From JBFMAI01 sp040755725 (lineage in GTDB: Bacteria; Planctomycetota; Phycisphaerae; UBA1845; Fen-1342), in assembly GCA_040755725.1 (NCBI GenBank), contig JBFMAI010000023.1, forward strand, positions 124,001 to 188,000: a stretch of 64,000 nt of DNA. Reading direction: 5' to 3'. The notes beneath the pieces were generated by a model. That model saw only the letters and a program-made list of their open reading frames with translations. It made no database searches and had not been told where the DNA came from. Of the stretch, positions 41,978-51,378 are shown in pieces. The position numbers and the translations under genes are program-made. The number at the start of each line of letters is the position of its first letter. The first letter of the stretch is position 1.

Positions 41978-43400
41978 GCGCCGTCACCGCAGGAGCAACG
42001 AAGTTGTCCGAGGCCGCTTGTGGCGTGCCGCGGGTCGCGCGTGCCGTGTAGTAGGGGGCGGCCAACGCCGCCCGGTTGGCCGCCAGCCACCAGAGCATTG
42101 CCGTCACTGTCACCGCGAGCAGCGCCACGCAGGCGAGAATCGCGCCGGCGGCCTCCAGGGTCTGCGCCCAGAGGACGAGGGCGTGCTCAGGACCGGCGCC
42201 TTTGGGCACGAGCGCCTGCGGCAGGAGTATCACCTGCACCGCGAGCACGAGCGCCAGGCTGCCCAGCGCCAGCGCGGACCAGCGGTGGCGCGCTCCGGCA
42301 TAGTGGATGCCCGCGGCCAGCAGCGAAATCGCCGGCAGGGCCCAGATCATGTGATAGCGACGCATCACCGGCATGAACCACAGCATGAGCAGCACCGCGA
42401 GCGCCCATTCGAGACGAAGCTGCCACGTTGTCAGGCGGTCGGCGGGGCGTCGAGTCAGCCAGACGAACGCCACCAACGTGCCGACCAACACGCCCGTCAC
42501 AAGGCGGGCCACGACCCCGCGCGGCAGCGTGGCTACGTTCAGGTACCGCGCGGGGCCGCCGCCGTATTCCTGCTCAACGCGCGGGTCATTGTCAAAACGC
42601 GTATTGTAGTTGGTCGGGAGGAACCAGCGGGCGGCGAGCGCGCCCAGAGCTTGGTTGCGCCAGTCCGTTTCGATATCGGCGTGGATCAGGCCCCGGTGCG
42701 ATCCGGTCACCAGCACGCGTTGGACCCACCCGCGATACGCGGCGACGGCCGCGTCGGGCCCCAGCGCCGCCAGGTCCGCCGCCGGCCCCGCGAGCACGAC
42801 CGTCGTCCCGGCGACGAGCGTCGTACGCCATTGCCGTTTCAGCGCGAACCAGAGCACGAGCAAGGCCGGGGTGAGCTTGAGCAGTACCGCCAGCCCAAGC
42901 CAGAAGCCCGCGATGCCGCGCCGCCCCGATTCCCACGCCGTGAAGCTGCCCACCACCAGCAGCAGAGTCAGCGTGTTGATCTGGTTCAGGCGCATCTCCC
43001 AGTACCAGTAGCCCAGCAGCAGCACAAACGGCACAAGCTGGGTGACCGGCCAGTCCTGGGGCGGTAGTCCGCTGAGGTTCCGCCCCAGAAGCCGGAGCGT
43101 CCCCCACAACGCGACCACGTTCACCCCCAGCCACAGAAACCCGGCCACGTTGAAAGGCAACCACGCCAGGATGCTCATCAGCCGCGGCACGACCGGCAGA
43201 TACCAATCGAGCGTGCCCCGCCGCGCGACGTGCCCGCCTACCAGGTCGTAGCCGGGATCCAGGGCCCCGTTATTCAACAGCCAGGCCCCGCCCTTGTAGA
43301 AGTACTCGAAGTCCGGCGCGTGGGCCTGAATGTATAGCCCCCCGGTCCGCACGAGCCAAAGGGTGAGCACCGCCAAGGCCGCCAGACACAGGATGCGCAT
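41970..43400 (-). CDS. GT87-type (DUF2029) mannosyltransferase-like membrane protein
   Basis: A 476-residue polytopic protein similar in plan to its neighbour. Near the N terminus it has APDFEYFYKGGAWLLNNGAL, the GT87 loop with an acidic residue, then DWYLPVVPRLMSILAWLPFN. Seven or more further helices follow. The start ATG 43398-43400 gives a helix directly (MRILCLAALAVLTLWLV); the frame stays open upstream, and other starts are possible. The pair probably makes successive glycosyl transfers to one lipid or protein. The gene is 121 bp downstream of aroB on the same strand. Confidence 0.83.
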   Translation of the reverse strand: MRILCLAALAVLTLWLVRTGGLYIQAHAPDFEYFYKGGAWLLNNGALDPGYDLVGGHVARRGTLDWYLPVVPRLMSILAWLPFNVAGFLWLGVNVVALWGTLRLLGRNLSGLPPQDWPVTQLVPFVLLLGYWYWEMRLNQINTLTLLLVVGSFTAWESGRRGIAGFWLGLAVLLKLTPALLVLWFALKRQWRTTLVAGTTVVLAGPAADLAALGPDAAVAAYRGWVQRVLVTGSHRGLIHADIETDWRNQALGALAARWFLPTNYNTRFDNDPRVEQEYGGGPARYLNVATLPRGVVARLVTGVLVGTLVAFVWLTRRPADRLTTWQLRLEWALAVLLMLWFMPVMRRYHMIWALPAISLLAAGIHYAGARHRWSALALGSLALVLAVQVILLPQALVPKGAGPEHALVLWAQTLEAAGAILACVALLAVTVTAMLWWLAANRAALAAPYYTARATRGTPQAASDNFVAPAVTAHA

Positions 43401-43521
43401 CGAGCGTGGGGCGACCGGCGGCGGAAGTCGCGGTCCCCCCCGTTTCGTGCCGGTTGCAGTAGCTCCAGCGCTTCTCACGCGGGCGATTCTACGAACCACC
43501 TCACGGCACAACAACCGGTTG

Positions 43522-44601
43522 TCAGGTCGGTTGAACAACGGCCAGGGCTGTCCGCAGCTCGTCCCCCGCTACGTCCGCGACGCGCTCCGGCTGCCCCGCG
43601 TCGCGGAGCAAGATGCAGTTCACCCGGCCGGCGCGGACCTTCTTGTCCGACCGGCACAACGCCGCGACGGCGGCGGGGTCGACCGCCCGCGGCAGCCGCA
43701 GCGGAAGCCCCAGGCGCTCCAGGAGCACGCCGACCCGGTCGGCAACGCGCGGCGGCAGCATTCCGCGGGCGACGGCCAACGCGTTCTCAACGCGTATGCC
43801 CCAGGCCACGCACTCCCCGTGCGGGCAGGTGTACTCAAGCAGGTGCTCCAGGGCGTGTCCGACCGTGTGCCCGTAGTTCAGAATGGCCCGCAGTCCCGCC
43901 TCACGTTCATCCAGCCGCACGATCTCGGCCTTCAACTCGCAGTTGCGTGCGATCAGCTCCTCCACCACACCGGGTTCTTGCCGCACGATGGGGTCAACGT
44001 GCTCTTCGTGCCAAGCGAGGAAGTTCGGGCTGCGGACGGCCGCCATCTTGACGCTCTCGGCCAGACCAGACGTAAAGTGTCTTTGAGAAGTAGTTTGTAG
44101 CAATTCGGTGTCGGCGACCACGGCCGCAGGCTGGTGAAACGCCCCAATCAGGTTCTTCCCGGCGGTCAGGTTGACGCCCGTCTTGCCGCCGACGGCCGCG
44201 TCCACCGCCGCCAGCAACGTCGTCGGAACCAGTACCGACCGCATCCCGCGGTGCCAGGTGGCCGCCACGAAGCCGCCCAGGTCCGTAGCGACGCCGCCGC
44301 CGAACGCGACAATCATCGCGTCGCGTTCGATGTGGCCGTCTGCCAGCCGCTCGTACACCGCTCGTACCGTCTCGAGCGACTTGCTTTGCTCTCCCGGTGG
44401 AAATGTGATGACAACGGGCGTACGCGGCAGGTGGTCCAGGAGACTGGAAAGGTGCAGGTCGGCGACGGCCCCATCAGCGATTACTGCAACTTGTTTATTT
44501 TCAAATAGATGAGATGCGACACCACTGAACGCGTCGATGGCGCCTCGTCCTATATATATCGCGTATTCATTGTCCTTTGCTGATACGTTTACAAGTCGCA
44601 T
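43522..44601 (-). CDS. aroB: 3-dehydroquinate synthase
   Basis: A 359-residue enzyme of the shikimate pathway, cyclising DAHP to 3-dehydroquinate with NAD and a divalent metal. The NAD-binding motif GGGVATDLGGFVAATWHRG and metal ligands in GLAESVKMA (Glu) and NYGHTVGHALE (His, His) are present. The first 45 codons (about 44470-44601) are clearly richer in A/T than the rest of the gene (for example KQVAVIADG from AAACAAGTTGCAGTAATCGC), which is unusual here. ATG 44599-44601 is chosen; a GTG two codons earlier is possible. No other aro gene is adjacent. Confidence 0.94.
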   Translation of the reverse strand: MRLVNVSAKDNEYAIYIGRGAIDAFSGVASHLFENKQVAVIADGAVADLHLSSLLDHLPRTPVVITFPPGEQSKSLETVRAVYERLADGHIERDAMIVAFGGGVATDLGGFVAATWHRGMRSVLVPTTLLAAVDAAVGGKTGVNLTAGKNLIGAFHQPAAVVADTELLQTTSQRHFTSGLAESVKMAAVRSPNFLAWHEEHVDPIVRQEPGVVEELIARNCELKAEIVRLDEREAGLRAILNYGHTVGHALEHLLEYTCPHGECVAWGIRVENALAVARGMLPPRVADRVGVLLERLGLPLRLPRAVDPAAVAALCRSDKKVRAGRVNCILLRDAGQPERVADVAGDELRTALAVVQPT

Positions 44602-44847
44602 ACACACACCAAACAGGCGAGGGCAATCTCAGTTTCGTGACGGCGGAACCGGACGCGGCGGCCCGCGTACCATTGATAGCGGACCTGCAATCACGAGACT
44701 GCGGGTCGACGTTTTGGCAAGATCGGACGTAGAGCTGTAAGTGTTTTCTGATAATGACCTTACACGTCGTACTCGTCCCAATGCCGCCGGCCGTTCGTTC
44801 TCGCAGGTTCTTGACGAATCAATACTTAATCGTTAGGCTGAGGCCCC

Positions 44848-46281
44848 ATGACGCGATTAGCGAGCAAGCGGCCCGTCGCCGGTAAGCGGCCGTCGGCCCG
44901 CCGCAAGGCGCCAACCAGCCGCACGACCCAACCCAGTCGTACGATAAGGACATACCGCGCTGCGTTGGATTTCCTGAACAGCCGCACGGACTACGAGAAG
45001 ATGCTCCGTGTCGGCTACAACCACACTAACTTCAATCTGTCGCGGATGTTGCGCATCCTAGCCGGGCTGGGCAACCCGCACAAGAAGATTCGCACGTTGC
45101 ACGTGGCCGGCACCAAGGGGAAGGGCTCTACGTGCCACATGCTTGCGTCCATGCTCCAGCAGTCCGGCTATCGCACCGGGTTGTACACCTCGCCGCACAT
45201 CGTCGATCTCCGCGAGCGGATCGCGGTCAACGGCGAACTCGTCAAAGAGGGCGAGTTCACGCGCTTGATGGCGAAGATCGCCCCGGTGGTCGAGCGTCTC
45301 AGACGCGACGAGCCAACCTTCTTCGAGATCCTGACCGCGGCCGCCTTCCTCTACTTCGCGCAGCGGAAGGTGGACGTAGCGGTCATCGAGACCGGGCTCG
45401 GCGGCCGGCTCGATTCGACCAACGTCATCAAGCCCGAAGTCTGCGGCATCACGAGCATCAGCTACGACCACGTGGCCCAGCTCGGCAACACGCTCGAGAA
45501 GATTGCCGAGGAGAAGGCCGGCATCTTCAAGCCGGGCGTGCCGGTGATCAGCGCGCCGCAGGTGCCGTCGGTGAGGCGGGTGCTGCGCAAGGCGGCGGAG
45601 CGCGTGGGGTGCCCGTTGCGGGTGATCGGCGAAGACCTGGAGTTCAGCTACCGCTTCGAGTCGTCGCGGGCCAGCGGACCGCACACCCGCGTTTGCCTGG
45701 CGACGCCCACCACGCGGTTTGACCACCTGCGCGTGCCGCTGCTCGGCGAGCACCAGGCGCACAACTGCGGCGTGGCGTTGGGGATGATCGACGCACTGCG
45801 GGCGGCCGGTTGGGACGTACCCGAGCAGGGGGCCATCGACGGCCTGGCGAAGGTGCGCATCGAGGGGCGGCTGGAACTCATCCGCGACATGCCGCGGACG
45901 ATCGTCGACGCGGCCCACAACGGGGCGAGCGTCGGCGCGCTGATGCGCGCCATCGGCCAGAACATCACGTACGATTCGATGGTGGTGATCTTCGGTTGCG
46001 GGCTGGACAAGGACATCGACGGGATGCTCCAGCAGCTCCAGCTCGGTGCCGACAAGGTGATCTTCACGACCAGCGGCACACCGCGTTCCGCCGATCCGCA
46101 CGAGCTCCACGCCCGCTTCGTCGAGAAAAGCCAGAAGATGGCGCAGGTGGGCGAGACGCTGGAAGAGGCGTATCGCATCGCCTGCAAGAGCGTCACGCGC
46201 GACGACCTGATCTGCATCACCGGTTCGGTGTACCTGGTCGGGCTGGCGAAGCAACTCCAGGCAGCCGGCCGCCTCGGCTGA
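44848..46281 (+). CDS. folC: Folylpolyglutamate/dihydrofolate synthase
   Basis: A 477-residue Mur-ligase-fold enzyme that adds glutamate to folate. The P-loop is GTKGKGSTCHML, the folate/Mg motif TSPHIVDLRERIAVNGE, and the central ETGLGGRLDSTN and DAAHNGAS motifs are intact. The N terminus has about 35 extra basic residues (RLASKRPVAGKRPSARRK), unlike most FolC; an internal start cannot be excluded. It lies divergent to aroB. There is no clear ribosome binding site except GAGG 4 nt upstream. Confidence 0.92.
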   Translation: MTRLASKRPVAGKRPSARRKAPTSRTTQPSRTIRTYRAALDFLNSRTDYEKMLRVGYNHTNFNLSRMLRILAGLGNPHKKIRTLHVAGTKGKGSTCHMLASMLQQSGYRTGLYTSPHIVDLRERIAVNGELVKEGEFTRLMAKIAPVVERLRRDEPTFFEILTAAAFLYFAQRKVDVAVIETGLGGRLDSTNVIKPEVCGITSISYDHVAQLGNTLEKIAEEKAGIFKPGVPVISAPQVPSVRRVLRKAAERVGCPLRVIGEDLEFSYRFESSRASGPHTRVCLATPTTRFDHLRVPLLGEHQAHNCGVALGMIDALRAAGWDVPEQGAIDGLAKVRIEGRLELIRDMPRTIVDAAHNGASVGALMRAIGQNITYDSMVVIFGCGLDKDIDGMLQQLQLGADKVIFTTSGTPRSADPHELHARFVEKSQKMAQVGETLEEAYRIACKSVTRDDLICITGSVYLVGLAKQLQAAGRLG

Positions 46282-46521
46282 TTCCCCCGGAAGCCGCGAA
46301 CAGAATGCGCTCTGCAAGTGGCGGACAGCTCGCTAGCGCGAGGCCGGGCGTCCCAGCGCGCGTGGGGGGGCTTCTGCTCCCGGTTCCAGACAGACGATTG
46401 CGTTGAACCGCCCGCGCCCGCGGTGCGTGGACGATCCGGGATGAGGTCGCTAGCATGATCGCTTGAGGTGTCGGCGACCCGCCGGATGCCGTGAGCCCGT
46501 GACAACCGGGCGGAGGATTTG

Positions 46522-47619
46522 GTGTTGTTGGCTTGGTCCGCGCTGGACGTGTTGTCGCGCAACTGGGCCTTGGTGGCCATGGTCTCGACGATCACGGCGC
46601 TGGTGGTCGTCCCGGTCATGGTGCTCATGAAGTACGTGCGCATCTCGCTCAACATCATGCGCACCACGAAACCGCCCCTGGCCCGCGCCCCGCTGGACTT
46701 CGAGCGGCCGGTCGGTGAGCCGGTCAGCTTCCCCGCCTACGATGGTCTACCCCTCCAGGGGATGTTGATTCGCGCCAACGCAGCCCTGGGGCCGCGCGGC
46801 CTGGTGATCTTCGCGCACGAGTTTTGCGCCGACATGCACTCCTGCGGGCGCTACTGCCGGCCGCTATGGCAGGCCGGCTACGACATTCTGACCTTCGATT
46901 TCCGCGGCCACGGGCAGTCGGAGTGCCCCCCGGGCTACACTCCGCGCCAGTGGGTCACCGACCGCGAGCTGGACGACATGCGTGGGGCGACGGCCTTCGC
47001 CGCCCGCTGGCTCGAAGCCCAGGGACGCCCGGTCCGCCTCGGGGTCTTCGGCATTTCCCGCGGCGCCTGCGCCGCGCTGCTGGTCGCCCAGGAAGACCCG
47101 CGCCTCCGCGTCATCGTAGCCGACGGGGCCTTCAGCACCGACACGACCATCGAGTACTTCATGAGGCGCTGGGCCTACATCTTCGCCAAGGTGCGCTTCG
47201 TCTATGAGAACCACCCGCCCGTTTTTTGGCGGTTCCTCCGCTGGTCGATGTTCCACTTCGCCCGCCGCGAGTTCAAGTGCCGCTTCCCCTCCGTCCGCAA
47301 GGCCATCCCGCGGATGACGCCGCGGCCGATCCTGTTCATCCACGGCGAAAAGGACTCGTATCTGCCGGTGGAGCAAAGCCGCCGGCTGTACGCCCTCGCA
47401 GGCCAGCCGAAGGCGCTGTGGATCGCGCCGGGGGCCCGGCACAACCAGGCCGTGGTGCATCACCCCGAGCTCTACGCCCGACTGACGACCATGTTCTTCG
47501 ACCGCTATCTCGCGGCGCTGTCGGAGCCCGCTCGCGCGGCCCCGCTCCCGGAGGTCCGCGGCGCGGCCGAACCCCGCGTGCGGCGGGGCGGGACAACCCC
47601 CTCGCCAGCCCGCAACTGA
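46522..47619 (+). CDS. Alpha/beta hydrolase with N-terminal membrane anchor
   Basis: A 365-residue serine hydrolase. One transmembrane helix (LVAMVSTITALVVVPVMVLM) lies near residues 19-38. The hydrolase core has the oxyanion region FAHEFCADMHSCGRY, the nucleophile elbow GISRGACAALL, the acid in HGEKDSYLPVEQ and the base in GARHNQAVVHH. GTG 46522 has GGAGG upstream; a TTG three bases earlier is less well spaced. It is followed after 18 bp by the GH3 gene, so the two probably work together or share regulation. The substrate may be an ester or amide; it cannot be named. Confidence 0.85.
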   Translation: MLLAWSALDVLSRNWALVAMVSTITALVVVPVMVLMKYVRISLNIMRTTKPPLARAPLDFERPVGEPVSFPAYDGLPLQGMLIRANAALGPRGLVIFAHEFCADMHSCGRYCRPLWQAGYDILTFDFRGHGQSECPPGYTPRQWVTDRELDDMRGATAFAARWLEAQGRPVRLGVFGISRGACAALLVAQEDPRLRVIVADGAFSTDTTIEYFMRRWAYIFAKVRFVYENHPPVFWRFLRWSMFHFARREFKCRFPSVRKAIPRMTPRPILFIHGEKDSYLPVEQSRRLYALAGQPKALWIAPGARHNQAVVHHPELYARLTTMFFDRYLAALSEPARAAPLPEVRGAAEPRVRRGGTTPSPARN

Positions 47620-47637
47620 GCGAGCACGACCGCGCGT

Positions 47638-49305
47638 ATGCCCACACTGCTCGAACACCTGGCGGCCCGTTTAGCCTATTGGCACGCCCGTGGAACGTAT
47701 GCGCGTTTTCAACGGGCCCTGCGCGATGTTGAGACGGCGCAGCGGCACGTGCTCCGGCGCGTCCTGCGGGTCGTCGCGGACGGGGAGTATGGACGGCGGC
47801 TCGGACTCGGCCGCGTGCGCACGCCGGCGGAGTTGCGGCAGGCGGCCCCGCTCTCGACGTACGAGGACTATCGCCCACTCATCGACCGCGTGGCCGATGG
47901 CGACCGGGGCGCGCTGTTCAGTCCCGGACAACGCGTGCTCATGTTCGCCACCAGCAGCGGCACGACCGCCGAACCGAAGCGCATCCCCGTCACCCCCGCG
48001 TTCGTGGCCGACTACCGCCGCGGGTGGAACACGTTCGGGCTGAAGATGCTCACGGACCACCCCCGGGCGATCCTGCGGCCGATACTCCAGTGCAGCGGAC
48101 GGCACGACGCGGCCCGGACGTCCGCGGGCATCCCGTGCGGAGCCATCACCGGCCTGCTGGCCCACACGCAGAAGGGCATCGTGCGACGGTTCTATGTGGC
48201 TCCCCCCGAGCTGACGCGCGTCGAACCGCCCGCGGCGCGCTATTACAGCCTCATGCGGCTGGCGATCGAGCGCGACGTCGCGTTCGCGGTCACGGCCAAC
48301 CCGGCGACGCTCATTCAACTGGCGCGCACGGCGAACGACGAGTCCGAGACCCTGATCCGCGACGTGCGTGACGGCACGCTGGCATCGCACATGGTGCCCG
48401 ATGCGGGGCTTCGTCGCACGCTCGCCGCCCGCTTGCGCCCCAACCCCGAGCGTGCCGCGGAGCTGGAGCGTCTTCGTCGGGGGACCGGGCGCCTGGCCCC
48501 ACGCGACTACTGGGGCCTCGAGTTCCTGGCTTGCTGGACGGGCGGGAGTCTGGGCCACTACTTACCGCTCGTAGCGGAGTGGTGGGGATCGGTCCCGGTG
48601 CGCGACATCGGGCTGCTCGCCAGCGAGGGACGCGTTAGCATTCCGCTTGAGGACGGCACGCCCGTTGGCGTCCTGGACGTCACCTCGTGCGTGTTCGAGT
48701 TCATTCCGGCGGAGCAGGCCGACGCCGCGAGCCCGACCTGTGTTGGTCCGGCAGCGTTGGTACCGGGGCACGACTACGTGGTGGTTCTCAGCAACACAAC
48801 GGGGCTGGTGCGATATCGGCTGGACGATGTCGTGCGCGTTCACGGGAGACTCGAGCAAGCGCCACTCATCGAGTTCTTGTACCGCGCTGGACTAGTCGCC
48901 TCGGTCGCCGGCGAGAAGCTGACGGAAAACCAAGTGGTGGCCGCCGTTACGCAAGCCTGCCGGGAGCTCGGCGTCAACGAAGCTGACTTTCTCTTGTTCC
49001 CTCGGTGGGCCGACCCGCCGTTCTACGTGCTCCTCTGCCCCGCCAGCTTGGAAGCCGTTCACGCCCCCGTCATCGACGCAGCGCTCAGCCAGCACAACGA
49101 AGAGTACGCTTCACGCCGCAAGTCTCTTCGTCTAGGACAGTTACAAGTTGAACACGTCTCGGCCTCCGCTTTCGCGGCGCTCGACCGGCGGCTGGCCGCT
49201 GGCCGCCGCTCAACGCCCGAGCAGTACAAGCGGCGATGCCTACTGGTCACTCCGGAAGAGGCGGATCGGCTACTGTCGCCACAAAGCGACTCGGCCGCCG
49301 TGTAG
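47638..49305 (+). CDS. GH3-family acyl-adenylate-forming enzyme
   Basis: A 555-residue protein of the GH3 (auxin-responsive promoter) superfamily. ATSSGTTAEPKRIPVT is the ATP-binding loop. GLLASEGRVSIPLE, SNTTGLVRYRLDDVVRVHG and VASVAGEKLTENQVV are the typical downstream motifs. Plant GH3 enzymes couple amino acids to hormones; bacterial members are known but little studied, and may join acyl groups to amino acids or lipids. The neighbouring alpha/beta hydrolase (18 bp upstream) could undo or complete the same chemistry. The start is ATG 47638. Confidence 0.88.
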   Translation: MPTLLEHLAARLAYWHARGTYARFQRALRDVETAQRHVLRRVLRVVADGEYGRRLGLGRVRTPAELRQAAPLSTYEDYRPLIDRVADGDRGALFSPGQRVLMFATSSGTTAEPKRIPVTPAFVADYRRGWNTFGLKMLTDHPRAILRPILQCSGRHDAARTSAGIPCGAITGLLAHTQKGIVRRFYVAPPELTRVEPPAARYYSLMRLAIERDVAFAVTANPATLIQLARTANDESETLIRDVRDGTLASHMVPDAGLRRTLAARLRPNPERAAELERLRRGTGRLAPRDYWGLEFLACWTGGSLGHYLPLVAEWWGSVPVRDIGLLASEGRVSIPLEDGTPVGVLDVTSCVFEFIPAEQADAASPTCVGPAALVPGHDYVVVLSNTTGLVRYRLDDVVRVHGRLEQAPLIEFLYRAGLVASVAGEKLTENQVVAAVTQACRELGVNEADFLLFPRWADPPFYVLLCPASLEAVHAPVIDAALSQHNEEYASRRKSLRLGQLQVEHVSASAFAALDRRLAAGRRSTPEQYKRRCLLVTPEEADRLLSPQSDSAAV

Positions 49306-49778
49306 GTCGCGCAATTCGCGCGGTCTGCCGCAGACTATCTCTTGGTCGCTGATGCCAAAGAGCAACGTGCGCTGTTCCACTCCCGTTGACAGTGTGCCGC
49401 GCAAGATCCACGGCGGCGTTTGAGTTTCGATCGCATTAATTATTATTATAAAACGACTTACGAGCAAATCGCTCAATGTGGCGGTAGTTCGTCACCGGCA
49501 ACTTCGCTCCATTGACAGTTTTTTAACAACTGAACGAACGACCTAAGTTCCTTAAATTAGCCAAGTTGTACTAACTCTGTCGATGAATGTAAAAATAGGT
49601 AACATAAAATGCGCCAGGACGTGGTATTTTGCGTCAAGATATACTCCGTCACGGCTCGATAGCACTCGTGTAACTGAGACGAGGAGAAGGCGTTCAGCTC
49701 GGCTGCGGATCCCACCACGTCTCGCAGCCAGATGTGTTCCAGGCAGCAACCCCTTTCGCCTGAAACCCTGAGGGACGC
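49306..49778. other. AT-rich intergenic region upstream of sigma factor
   Basis: About 470 bp with no credible gene. From 49425 to 49690 the sequence is far richer in A/T than its surroundings (TTAATTATTATTATAAAACG, TTTTTTAACAACTGAACG, AATGTAAAAATAGGTAACAT). TTGACA at 49513 has no good -10 partner; other promoter-like strings exist but cannot be decided by eye. It is probably the control region of the following sigma gene. Confidence 0.5.
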
Positions 49779-50543
49779 ATGAAGCCCAAGCACGACCAGG
49801 TCGCGGTTCTCTGGAAGCAGTATCACAAAACCAAATCGAACGACGCCCGCAACAGACTAGTGGAGCATTACTTGCCGCTGGTGCATAAGCTGGCCGAGAT
49901 TCTCGCGCGCCGCCTGTGGCCGCGCGTTTCGGCCGACGAACTCGCCAGCGCCGGATACGACGGCCTCATCGCCGCCGTCTCATCCTTCGACCCGCGGCGC
50001 GGCGTGAAGTTCGAGACGTACTGCCGTCAGCGGATCATTGGGGCGATCCGCGACTGGCAGCGGGAAATCGACCCTCTCGGGCGTTCCGGCCGCAACTTCG
50101 AGCGGTCCATGAACGCCGCCGAGGAGCGCTTCCAGGCCGAGTGCGGGCGGCTGCCGACCTGCGCCGAGCTTGCCCGCCGAATGGATATGTCGATCTCTAA
50201 GTTCATGAAACTCAAACGGACCGTTTCGGCATCGCACAATGTCTCGCTGGAGGCGGCGGGCGAGCGGAACGAGGAATCTCGGGTCAACACACTCATGCCG
50301 GTCGATCCCAACCCCGGCCCCGCCCACCACACGGAGCGGGAGCTGATCCGTGAGTATGTGACCCGCGGGTTGAAGGAACAAGACCGGCTGATCCTGACCC
50401 TCTATTACTACGAGAAGCTGACGATGGCGGCCATCGGGGCGGTCCTCGGCGTGAGCGAATCGCGCGTGTGTCAGCGGCACGCGGAGATTGTCGAGCAACT
50501 GCGGACGCGTTTCGCCAACGCCGCCTGCGACCTGGTCGCCTGA
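49779..50543 (+). CDS. FliA/WhiG-like sigma-70 family factor
   Basis: A 254-residue sigma factor with regions 2, 3 and 4. Region 2 has LVEHYLPLVHKLAEILARRL, then GYDGLIAAVSSFDPRRGVKF and ETYCRQRIIGAIRDW. Region 3 has GRLPTCAELARRMDM. Region 4 ends with a helix-turn-helix LTMAAIGAVLGVSESRVCQR. Size and region 3 fit the group 3 (sigma-28-like) set: FliA, WhiG, SigB/SigF. Flagellar genes are absent from the window, so a WhiG-like or stress role is as likely. The SpoIIAA/SpoIIAB pair at 27 kb could control such a factor. ATG 49779 has GAGGG upstream. Confidence 0.92.
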   Translation: MKPKHDQVAVLWKQYHKTKSNDARNRLVEHYLPLVHKLAEILARRLWPRVSADELASAGYDGLIAAVSSFDPRRGVKFETYCRQRIIGAIRDWQREIDPLGRSGRNFERSMNAAEERFQAECGRLPTCAELARRMDMSISKFMKLKRTVSASHNVSLEAAGERNEESRVNTLMPVDPNPGPAHHTERELIREYVTRGLKEQDRLILTLYYYEKLTMAAIGAVLGVSESRVCQRHAEIVEQLRTRFANAACDLVA

Positions 50544-50751
50544 AAACACGGTCTCTGCCTCCCTCCTCGTCCGGCAGGGGGTCCCCCGGCCCCCTGCCGC
50601 TTGTCCATGCCCGCATGGCGCCTTGGCTCGTGTCCGCTCGGTGACTCCGCGGCGCCCACTGACCGTGAAGCGTGGTCACGCGCGGCGCCCGGCTTTGCGG
50701 TGGGCGGGTCTTGCAGTATGCTGACACCCGGGTCCGGCGAGTGACCGAACC

Positions 50752-50991
50752 ATGAAGTGGCAGGACCACATCGAGTGCCACCCGAATGCCGTGGCGGGCA
50801 AGCCCGTCATTCGGGGCACACGCATCACCGTCGAGCTGATCCTGCAGCGACTGGGCGACGGTTGGAGCACGGACGATCTGCTCGCGGCGCTCCCGCGACT
50901 CCGGCCGGTGGCCATTGAGGCCACCCAGGCGTACGCCGCTGCGGCGCTGGCCGGCGACGAGATCCTCTCTCTGACCGATGACGCAGCATGA
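50752..50991 (+). CDS. DUF433 antitoxin
   Basis: A 79-residue DUF433 protein. HIECHPNAVAGKPVIRGTRI is the family signature, followed by the helix-turn-helix-like VELILQRLGDGWSTDDLLAA. Such proteins act as antitoxins for DUF5615 PIN-like toxins and presumably bind DNA. Its stop overlaps the toxin gene by 4 bp (ATGA). The start is ATG 50752. Confidence 0.9.
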   Translation: MKWQDHIECHPNAVAGKPVIRGTRITVELILQRLGDGWSTDDLLAALPRLRPVAIEATQAYAAAALAGDEILSLTDDAA

Positions 50992-51356
50992 GGGTCTTGG
51001 CCGACGAGAAGGTGGACCGGCCGCTCGTGGCGGGGCCGCGCCACTGCGCTCGTGATGTGTGCTGGTTGGCCGAATGCGCGCCTGCAGAGACGAAGCGGGG
51101 TGCCTTGGGTCGAGCGTGGCGCGAGGGACGTGTCGTCTTGACGCTCGACCGCGACTTCGGCTACTTGGTGCTTCATGCGGGGCTGCCCGTTAGTCGGCTG
51201 GTTTACATCCGGCTGGCCGCATGCTCGCCCGGCGAGTTATTGCTGGCCTTCCAAGCCGTCTGGCCCCGCATGGAAGCGCGGATAGCGGGCCACTTCGTGG
51301 TGGTGACGCGAAACCGGGTGCGCGTCCGCCCGCCGCAGCTTCCTGCTGCCGGCTGA
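50988..51356 (+). CDS. DUF5615 PIN-like toxin
   Basis: A 122-residue protein of the Mut7-C/DUF5615 family. The N terminus MRVLADEKVDRPLV has the acidic Asp/Glu pair, and LTLDRDFGYLVL carries the second conserved DRDFG motif, both expected metal ligands of a PIN-like nuclease. RLVYIRLA is the typical next strand. It overlaps the DUF433 antitoxin by 4 bp, as in type II toxin-antitoxin modules. RNA is the likely target by family, but untested. Confidence 0.87.
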   Translation: MRVLADEKVDRPLVAGPRHCARDVCWLAECAPAETKRGALGRAWREGRVVLTLDRDFGYLVLHAGLPVSRLVYIRLAACSPGELLLAFQAVWPRMEARIAGHFVVVTRNRVRVRPPQLPAAG

Positions 51357-51378
51357 GCGCGCGAAGCGTGGGAGTGCG

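Noticed and set aside
44811..44839. TTGACG and TAGGCT as a folC promoter
   Set aside because: The start site would fall at the ATG and leave no room for the ribosome binding site.
49513..49540. TTGACA as a -35 box before the sigma gene
   Set aside because: No acceptable -10 hexamer lies 16-18 bp downstream.
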